Positions 58,013-64,000 of a DNA stretch of 64,000 nt are shown here, piece by piece. The stretch is from the NCBI RefSeq assembly GCF_900143005.1, contig NZ_FRCS01000012.1:62001-126000 (forward strand), written 5' to 3'. The notes under the pieces were generated by a model that had not been told where the DNA came from, ran no database searches, and was given only the letters and a program-made list of their open reading frames with translations. This DNA comes from Cryptosporangium aurantiacum (GTDB taxonomy: Bacteria > Actinomycetota > Actinomycetes > Mycobacteriales > Cryptosporangiaceae). Positions within the stretch are counted from its first letter, which is position 1. Each line of letters begins with the position of its first letter. Position numbers and translations under genes: made by a program.

Positions 58013-60546
58013 CAGGACTCTCCTTCGTCCGAGTCGACCGCCGGTCGGCCGCCGTCCGCCGGGTCACCACCGTCACTGGTGGCGCGGGCCTCGACGTCGC
58101 CGAGCCCGCCATCCGGGCCCGGCCCGGCGCCGGTAGGTGAGCCTGCCGTAACGCGCACCAGATCGCCTGCCCCCACGCCGAGCGTCGGCCGCACTCGGGA
58201 GTCGACCGAGTTCGTCGGCACCCAGACCACCCGGTCGGGCATCTCGGTGATCGCGACCGGCAGCTGGATCGCCCCGCGGTCGGTGGAGACCAGGATGTGC
58301 GCTCCGGCGCGTACGCCCAGCTCGGCGGCGGTGCCCGGAGACAGGTGCGCGAACGCGGGCTTGGCGGTGCCCGCCAGGTGCTCCTCGCCCTCCTGCAGCG
58401 TCCCGACGTCGAGCAGGTGGTGCCAGGTCGCCAGCACGGCCTCGCCGTCACCGGGGCTGACCCGCGGTGCGGCCGGCTCCATCGGCGACGGTGGCGGGTC
58501 GGCGTCCGGGCCGGCGACGCCCAGCGCGGTGGCGTCGGCGAGCACGGCCTCCGCCGACGACGCGCCGAGGTAGGCACCGAGCTCGTCGGCCAGCGCGTCG
58601 AGCACGCGGGCGTCGGACATCGCGCCGGTGCCCTCGAGCGTCAGCCCGAACGGCCGCACCCGGCCTTCCCAGTTGATGAAGCTGCCGCCCTTCTCGGTCA
58701 CCGGAGCGACCGGGAAGACGACGTCCGCGTAGTCCGCCACCGCCGAGCGGCGCACCTCCAGCGAAACGACGAACGGCGCTGCGTCCAGCGCCGCGCGCGC
58801 CACCGCCGGGTCCGGCAGGTCGTCCGGGTCGACGCCGCCGACGATCAACCCACCGAGCTCGCCGGACGCCGCCGCGGCGAGGATCTCGCCGGTCGAGCGT
58901 CCCGGGGTCTCCGGCACCGACACGCCCCACGCCGACTCGACCGCCGAGCGTGCGACCTGCGACGTGACCTGACGACCACCGGGCAGCAGCGTCGGCAGCG
59001 CGCCGGCTTCCACCGCACCACGCTCACCGGCCCGCCGCGGCACCCAGCCGAGCGTCGCACCGGTGTTGAGCGCCAGCAGCGACGCCGCGGAGTACGCACC
59101 ACGGATCCCCGCCGCGCGTTCCCCGACCAGGATCACCGCGCCCGGCGTCCGCAGCGCGTCCGACAGCGACGTCAGGTCGGGCAGCTCACCGGCGCGCAAC
59201 GCGTCCAGCACCTTGGGCTCCGCGCCCGGCGTCGCCTGGATCAGCGTTCCGCCGAGCTTGTCCAGGCCGCGGGTGGCCAGCGGCGCCACCGACCAGACCT
59301 TCGTCCCGTGCTTCCGCCACCCCTTGCGCATGCGGAGGAAGACGATCGGCGACTCCTCCTCCGGCTCGAACGCGACGAGCAGGACCGCGGGCGCGTTCTC
59401 CAGGTCGGCGTAGGTCACCTCGAGCGGCTTGCCCGCGACATGTGCCCCGAGGAACAGCGCCTCCTCGTCGGAGTGCGGCCGGGCACGGAAGTCCACGTCG
59501 TTGGTGCCCAGTGCGACCCGGGCGAACTTCGCGTACGCGTAAGCGTCCTCATAGGTGAGACGGCCACCGGGCAGCACGCCGACGCCCCCGGCCTCGCGAG
59601 CGGCCGACAGGCCGCGTGCGGCAACCGTGAAGGCCTCGCTCCACGAGGTCGGCTCCAGCTCACCGGCGGCGTTCCGCACCAGCGGCTGGGCCAGCCGGGC
59701 CTTGCCGGTCGCGTAGGTGAAGGCCCAGCGACCCTTGTCGCAGTTCCACTCCTCGTTGACCGCCGGGTCCTCGCCGGCCAGCCGGCGGAGCACCTTGCCG
59801 CGCCGCCAGTCGGTACGGAGCGCGCACCCGGAGGCGCAGTGCTCACACACCGACGGCGTGGAGACCAGGTCGAACGGACGGGCCCGGAACCGGTAGGCGG
59901 CGCCGGTGAGCGCACCGACCGGGCAGATCTGCACGGTGTTGCCGGAGAAGTACGACTGGAACGGCTCGTCGGACGCGATGCCGACCTGCTCCAGCGCCGA
60001 GCGCTCCAGCAGCTCGATGAACGGGTCACCGGCCACCTGCTTGGAGAACCGGGTGCAGCGCGCACACAGCACGCACCGCTCCCGGTCGAGCAGCACCTGC
60101 GAGGAGATCGCGAGCGGCTTCGGGTAGGTGCGCTTGACGTCACGGAACCGCGACTCGGCGGCTCCGTTGCTCATCGCCTGGTTCTGCAGCGGGCACTCGC
60201 CGCCCTTGTCGCAGACCGGGCAGTCGAGCGGGTGGTTGATCAGCAGCAGCTCCAGCGTGCCGCGCTGCGCCTTCTCGGCCACCGGGCTGGTGAGCTGCGT
60301 CTTCACCACCATGTCGGGCGTCACCGCCGCGGTGCAGCTCGCGACCGGCTTGCGCTGCCCCTCGACCTCGACGATGCACTGGCGGCACGCGCCGACCGGA
60401 TCCAGCAGCGGGTGGTCACAGAACCGCGGGATCTGGATCCCCAGCTGCTCGGCGGCGCGGATGATCAGCGTCCCCTTCGGGACGGTGACGCTCAGGCCGT
60501 CGATCGTCAGCGTGACCGTGTCGACTTTGTCAGGTGCGATCGTCAT
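58012..60546 (-). CDS. nuoG: NADH-quinone oxidoreductase subunit G
   Basis: An 844-residue Fe-S subunit with an N-terminal ferredoxin region and a molybdopterin-oxidoreductase-like C-terminal half. Clusters: [2Fe-2S] '[15 protein letters not shown]', the His-ligated [4Fe-4S] '[17 protein letters not shown]', '[16 protein letters not shown]', and the extra N7-type site '[12 protein letters not shown]'. ATG 60546 ([13 protein letters not shown]) has GGAG 8 nt upstream and overlaps the nuoF stop by one base. The C-terminal ~90 residues are Asp/Gly/Pro-rich and variable. Confidence 0.96.
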   Translation of the reverse strand: MTIAPDKVDTVTLTIDGLSVTVPKGTLIIRAAEQLGIQIPRFCDHPLLDPVGACRQCIVEVEGQRKPVASCTAAVTPDMVVKTQLTSPVAEKAQRGTLELLLINHPLDCPVCDKGGECPLQNQAMSNGAAESRFRDVKRTYPKPLAISSQVLLDRERCVLCARCTRFSKQVAGDPFIELLERSALEQVGIASDEPFQSYFSGNTVQICPVGALTGAAYRFRARPFDLVSTPSVCEHCASGCALRTDWRRGKVLRRLAGEDPAVNEEWNCDKGRWAFTYATGKARLAQPLVRNAAGELEPTSWSEAFTVAARGLSAAREAGGVGVLPGGRLTYEDAYAYAKFARVALGTNDVDFRARPHSDEEALFLGAHVAGKPLEVTYADLENAPAVLLVAFEPEEESPIVFLRMRKGWRKHGTKVWSVAPLATRGLDKLGGTLIQATPGAEPKVLDALRAGELPDLTSLSDALRTPGAVILVGERAAGIRGAYSAASLLALNTGATLGWVPRRAGERGAVEAGALPTLLPGGRQVTSQVARSAVESAWGVSVPETPGRSTGEILAAAASGELGGLIVGGVDPDDLPDPAVARAALDAAPFVVSLEVRRSAVADYADVVFPVAPVTEKGGSFINWEGRVRPFGLTLEGTGAMSDARVLDALADELGAYLGASSAEAVLADATALGVAGPDADPPPSPMEPAAPRVSPGDGEAVLATWHHLLDVGTLQEGEEHLAGTAKPAFAHLSPGTAAELGVRAGAHILVSTDRGAIQLPVAITEMPDRVVWVPTNSVDSRVRPTLGVGAGDLVRVTAGSPTGAGPGPDGGLGDVEARATSDGGDPADGGRPAVDSDEGES

Positions 60547-61853
60547 CAGTGCGCTCCGGCGAGGGCGGCCTGTTCGGCGGAGAAGTACGGCTCCTTGCGA
60601 CGCTCGATGTAGGCGAGGTAGTCGTCGCGGAAGTACTTGAGCGACGAGAGCACCGGGCTGGTCGCGCCGTCGCCGAGCGCGCAGAACGACCGCCCGAAGA
60701 TGTTGTCGCAGGTGTCGCTGAGCGTGTCGAGGTCGGCCTTGGTGCCCTGGCCGGAGAGGATCCGGCGGAGCACCTGGACCATCCAGTAGTTGCCCTCGCG
60801 GCACGGCGTGCACTTGCCGCACGACTCGTGGGCGTAGAACGCGATCCAGCGGTACGTCGCGTAGACCGGGCAGTCCTTGTCGCTGAAGACCATCACGGCG
60901 GTGGTGCCGAGCATCGACCCGGCGGCGGCCGCCCCCTCGAAGTCGAGCGGGACGTCCAGGTGTTCCTCGGTGAACATCGGCGTGGAGGAACCGCCCGGCG
61001 TCCAGAACCGCAGCTCGTGACCGTCCTTCATGCCGCCGGCGAGTTCGAGCAGCTCGCGCAGCGTGGTGCCGAGCGTGCACTCGTACTGGCCGGGGCGGTT
61101 CACCCGGCCGGAGATCGAGTAGATCTTCGGGCCGGGCGACTTCTCGGTGCCCATCGTCTTCCACCACTCGGCCCCGCCGAGCACGATGTACGGCACGCTC
61201 GCGATCGTCTCGACGTTGTTCACCACGGTCGGCCCGCCGTAGAGGCCGGCGACCGCGGGGAACGGCGGCTTGAGCCGCGGCTGGCCGCGGTAGCCCTCGA
61301 GCGAGTCGAGCAGCGCGGTTTCCTCGCCGCAGATGTAGGCGCCCGCGCCGGAGTGCACGACGAGTTCCAGGTCGAAGCCGCTGCCCAGGATGTTGCGACC
61401 GAGGTAACCGCGCGCGTAGGCCTCGTTGACCGCGTTGCGCAGCCGCCGGGCGGCGTGCACGGCTTCACCACGGATGTAGATCGCGGCGAAATTCGCCCGG
61501 ATCGCGTATGACGTGATGACGATGCCTTCGATCAGGCCGTGCGGGTCGGCCATCATGTACGGCAGGTCCTTGCAGGTGCCGGGCTCGCCCTCGTCGGCGT
61601 TCACCACGAGGTAGTGCGGCTTGCCGTCGCCCTGCGGGATGAAGCTCCACTTCAGACCGGTCGGGAAGCCCGCGCCGCCGCGACCGCGCAGCCCGGAGTC
61701 CTTGACCAGCTGGATCAGGTCGTCCGGGTGCGCCTTCATCGCCTTGCGGAGGGCGGAGTAGCCGTCCAGCCGCTCGTAGGTCGAGATCTTCCAGGCCTCG
61801 GGCGAGAGCCAGCGCTTCGTGAGTACCGGGGTGAGGACGTTGCGCTCGCTCAT
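60546..61853 (-). CDS. nuoF: NADH-quinone oxidoreductase subunit F
   Basis: A 435-residue subunit binding NADH, FMN and a [4Fe-4S] cluster; the electron entry point of complex I. '[17 protein letters not shown]' is the FMN site, '[13 protein letters not shown]' the NADH/FMN contact, and '[11 protein letters not shown]' plus a distal Cys ('[15 protein letters not shown]') ligate N3. '[17 protein letters not shown]' is invariant. Its ATG overlaps the nuoE stop by 4 bp. Confidence 0.97.
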   Translation of the reverse strand: MSERNVLTPVLTKRWLSPEAWKISTYERLDGYSALRKAMKAHPDDLIQLVKDSGLRGRGGAGFPTGLKWSFIPQGDGKPHYLVVNADEGEPGTCKDLPYMMADPHGLIEGIVITSYAIRANFAAIYIRGEAVHAARRLRNAVNEAYARGYLGRNILGSGFDLELVVHSGAGAYICGEETALLDSLEGYRGQPRLKPPFPAVAGLYGGPTVVNNVETIASVPYIVLGGAEWWKTMGTEKSPGPKIYSISGRVNRPGQYECTLGTTLRELLELAGGMKDGHELRFWTPGGSSTPMFTEEHLDVPLDFEGAAAAGSMLGTTAVMVFSDKDCPVYATYRWIAFYAHESCGKCTPCREGNYWMVQVLRRILSGQGTKADLDTLSDTCDNIFGRSFCALGDGATSPVLSSLKYFRDDYLAYIERRKEPYFSAEQAALAGAH

Positions 61854-63388
61854 TTCTGCCCCTCGTTCTCGGTGCGCGGGTCTGTCGGCGGCGCGTCACC
61901 GGCCGGCTTGGAGTCGGCGGACGGCTCCGGGACGGTCGGCGACGTCTCGGCTGGGTTTGTCGGCGTCTCCAGGTCCTTGACCTGCGGGTCCGTGGCAGGC
62001 TGGGCCGGCGTGGCGTCGGCCTGCTCGACCGCCGGCGCCGAACGCTCGGTCTCCGGGTCGCGGTTGGTGGGGCGGCGGGTGCCGCCCCGCTTGGCCGGGG
62101 CCTTGTTGGCCGGGCGGCGCTTGGCCGGGTCGGCTGTCGCCGAGACCAACGGCCCGCTGCGACGGCGCGGGCGTGGTGCGGGCTTGTCCGCCGTTACGTC
62201 CTCGTCGGACGCTCCGCCGCCGGCCTCCGCCGGTTCGCTCGCCGCCGGAGCGGCCTTCGGCGGGGTTGCCTTCGTCGACTTCGTCGCCCGCGGAGCCCGC
62301 GGCGCCCGCGGCGCCCGAGACGCCTTCGCCGGAGGCGCCACATCGGCACCGGGCGCGTCCCCCGCGGGGCCGTCGGCCGCGGGCGCGTCGGCGGCCGGGG
62401 CCGTGGTCGCCGCAGGCGCCTCAGCCGGGGCCTCGGCCGCCGGGGCCGTGCTGGTCGCCGCAGGCGGCCCGGCCGGAGCCTCGGCCGCCGGAGTCTTGCT
62501 GGCCGCGGGGGCGGTGCTGGTCGCCGCGGGCGGGGTCTCGGCGGCGGGGGTCGTGCTGGCCGTCGCGGGCGGCTCGGCGGTCTTGGGGCCCTCGTCCGTA
62601 GACGCCGCCGCGGCCTTCGCGGCCGGGGACGCGCTCGCAGCCTTGGCGGGCGCGGCCTTGGTCGGCGTGGGCTTCGCGTCCTGGTCAGCTTTCCGCGGAA
62701 TGGGCGTGTTCGGGAAGAACCCCGGCACGCTCACCCCACGCTCCTCCGCCAGCCGGTTCCCGGCCACCGTCGGCTCGAAGTCCGTCATCGGATCGGCGAC
62801 CGCACCGTTCCGCGCCTCGGCGAACCCCGCCAGCTGGCGCGACATCTCCTTGAACGAGCACAGCCGAGCGCCCCGCGTCGGCATCGGACGCTCGCCGTCC
62901 TGGAGCTGCTTCACCAGGCTGAGCGCCGAGTCGGCGTCCACCTGGTCGAAGTACTCGTAGTTGACGGTCATCACCGGCGCGTAGTCACACGCGGCCAGGC
63001 ACTCGGCGTGCTCCAGCGTGATCCGGCCGTCCTCGGTGGTCTGGTCGTGCCCCACCTCGAGGTACGCCGAGAGCGCCTCGTACGCCTTGTCTCCCCCGAG
63101 CACCCCGCACATCGTGTTCGTGCAGACGCTCACCAGGTACTCGCCGGTCGGGCGGCGCTTGTACATCGTGTAGAACGTCGCGACGGCCGCCACCTCGGCC
63201 TTGGTGATCCCGAGCTGCTCGGCGCAGAACGCGATCCCCTCCGGGCTCACGTACCCGTCCACCGACTGCACCAGGTGCAGCATCGGCAGCAACGCCGATC
63301 GGGACCGCCCCTCCGGGTAGCGCGCGACGATCGTCGCGGCCTGCTCGGCCAGGTCGGCGCGGACCGTCTCGTCGGTCAGCTCACTCAT
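61850..63388 (-). CDS. nuoE: NADH-quinone oxidoreductase subunit E with very long C-terminal tail
   Basis: A 512-residue NuoE. The first ~170 residues are the normal thioredoxin-like [2Fe-2S] (N1a) subunit, with ligands in 'CTNTMCGVLGG' and 'CLAACDYAP'. After a conserved actinobacterial linker ('ARLCSFKEMSRQLAGF', 'PGFFPNTPIPRKAD') a ~275-residue tail runs to the stop. It is almost only Ala, Pro, Thr, Lys, Ser and Glu, with SRAPRAPRAPRA-type Lys/Arg-rich stretches. Usual NuoE is ~160-280 residues. Start ATG 63388 (MSELTDETV) is clear. The reading frame has good codon bias throughout, so the tail looks genuinely coded. Confidence 0.93.
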   Translation of the reverse strand: MSELTDETVRADLAEQAATIVARYPEGRSRSALLPMLHLVQSVDGYVSPEGIAFCAEQLGITKAEVAAVATFYTMYKRRPTGEYLVSVCTNTMCGVLGGDKAYEALSAYLEVGHDQTTEDGRITLEHAECLAACDYAPVMTVNYEYFDQVDADSALSLVKQLQDGERPMPTRGARLCSFKEMSRQLAGFAEARNGAVADPMTDFEPTVAGNRLAEERGVSVPGFFPNTPIPRKADQDAKPTPTKAAPAKAASASPAAKAAAASTDEGPKTAEPPATASTTPAAETPPAATSTAPAASKTPAAEAPAGPPAATSTAPAAEAPAEAPAATTAPAADAPAADGPAGDAPGADVAPPAKASRAPRAPRAPRATKSTKATPPKAAPAASEPAEAGGGASDEDVTADKPAPRPRRRSGPLVSATADPAKRRPANKAPAKRGGTRRPTNRDPETERSAPAVEQADATPAQPATDPQVKDLETPTNPAETSPTVPEPSADSKPAGDAPPTDPRTENEGQK

Positions 63389-63422
63389 ACTGCGGCCTCG
63401 CTCAGATCGATAGTTCCCGCGG

Positions 63423-64000
63423 TCACCGGTCGACGCCCCCCATAACCGGGTCGAGCGAGGCACCCGACGCGATCGCGTCCGCGATCGGAGCACCCTCGAC
63501 CATCGCGGGGAACGCCTGCAGGTTCACGAAGCTGGGTTCGCGCACGTGGACGCGGTACGGCCGGGTGCCGCCGTCGCTCACCACGTGGAAGCCCAACTCG
63601 CCGCGGGGCGACTCGACCGCGGTGTACACCTGGCCCGCGGGCACCCGGAAGCCCTCGGTCACCAGCTTGAAGTGGTGGATCAGGGCCTCCATCGACTGGC
63701 CCATGATCTGCCGGACGTGCTCCAGCGAGTTGCCCATGCCGTCCGCGCCGAGCGCGAGCTGCGCCGGCCACGCGATCTTCTTGTCGGTGACCATGACCGG
63801 CCCCGGCGCGAGGCGGTCCAGCGCCTGCTCGACGATCCGCAGCGACTGCCGCATCTCGTTGACCCGCACCAGGTACCGGCCGAAGACGTCCCCGGTGGTC
63901 TCGGTGACGACGTCGAAGTCGTAGTTCTCGTACCCGCAGTAGGGCATCGTCTTCCGGAGGTCCCACGGAAGCCCGGCCGACCGGAGCACCGGCCCGGTGA
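63423..64000 (-). CDS. nuoD: NADH-quinone oxidoreductase subunit D, C-terminal part (cut by window end)
   Basis: This is the last ~192 residues of the 49-kDa subunit forming the quinone-reduction site. It opens with the conserved '[16 protein letters not shown]' and continues '[16 protein letters not shown]', '[20 protein letters not shown]', and '[22 protein letters not shown]'. The end '[12 protein letters not shown]' is typical, including the terminal Arg. It lies 34 bp upstream of nuoE, in the standard nuo order. The N-terminal half, and nuoA-C presumably, are outside the window. Confidence 0.97.
   Translation of the reverse strand, partial: TGPVLRSAGLPWDLRKTMPYCGYENYDFDVVTETTGDVFGRYLVRVNEMRQSLRIVEQALDRLAPGPVMVTDKKIAWPAQLALGADGMGNSLEHVRQIMGQSMEALIHHFKLVTEGFRVPAGQVYTAVESPRGELGFHVVSDGGTRPYRVHVREPSFVNLQAFPAMVEGAPIADAIASGASLDPVMGGVDR

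Overview
The window is high-GC DNA from an actinobacterium. GC-rich third positions, GTG and TTG starts with purine-rich Shine-Dalgarno (SD) sites, a mycothiol-type DinB-fold protein, an actinobacterial AroQ-delta chorismate mutase and a cslA-glxA pair all point to a mycelial actinomycete, perhaps near Cryptosporangium, Micromonosporaceae or Frankia. The genus cannot be fixed from sequence alone. No tRNA, rRNA, CRISPR array, insertion sequence or prophage was seen. From memory of the Mycobacterium tuberculosis map, two blocks match its gene order: deoA-cdd-sdhCDAB (Rv3314c-Rv3319), and chorismate mutase, uvrD1/pcrA, M23 peptidase, sucC, sucD, perM, purN, purH, MoxR, VWA (Rv0948c-Rv0959).

Layout. 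1-5 kb: the end of an MMPL transporter, a mycothiol-dependent-isomerase-like protein, a lipoprotein and a DUF4272 protein. 3.6-11.2 kb: a nucleoside scavenging operon on the minus strand (BMP lipoprotein, ATPase, two permeases, cytidine deaminase, thymidine phosphorylase), with a hairpin after the binding-protein gene. 11.9-15.2 kb: sdhCDAB. 15.4-21.5 kb: an M15-like protein, a D-Ala-D-Ala carboxypeptidase, a BrkB/YihY membrane protein, a 2'-5' RNA ligase-like protein, trpS and galE. 21.7-27.6 kb: a surface-glycan locus with a GH6 glucanase facing a glxA copper-radical oxidase and a cslA glycan synthase. 28.4-35.6 kb: folD, a MoxR/VWA pair bracketed by two copies of a 110-bp palindromic repeat, and purHN-perM. 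35.9-40.2 kb: sucCD, an M23 peptidase and a candidate SOS-controlled micro-gene. 40.2-46.9 kb: pcrA, chorismate mutase behind a candidate Phe/Tyr attenuator, a PIG-L deacetylase, PhoX behind a candidate PHO box, and a sensor-domain membrane protein. 47.0-64.0 kb: a ceramidase-like protein, then a polyprenyl diphosphate synthase coupled to the 3' end of a nuo operon (nuoN back to nuoD, cut by the window end).

The functional core is energy metabolism (sdh, suc, nuo, a prenyl synthase probably for menaquinone), nucleotide metabolism (purHN, folD, cdd, deoA and uptake) and envelope biogenesis (cslA-glxA-GH6, dacC, M23, perM).

The signals most worth following are: (1) a possibly leaderless Phe-Phe-Tyr leader peptide and U-tract terminator before chorismate mutase; (2) a perfect LexA-type palindrome ahead of a 23-codon Cys-rich reading frame with its own SD and hairpin; (3) the paired palindromic repeats bracketing the MoxR/VWA cassette; (4) a ceramidase-family protein with Ala where the catalytic Ser is expected; (5) a possible ATC start in the ABC ATPase; (6) a PHO-box-like repeat upstream of phoX.
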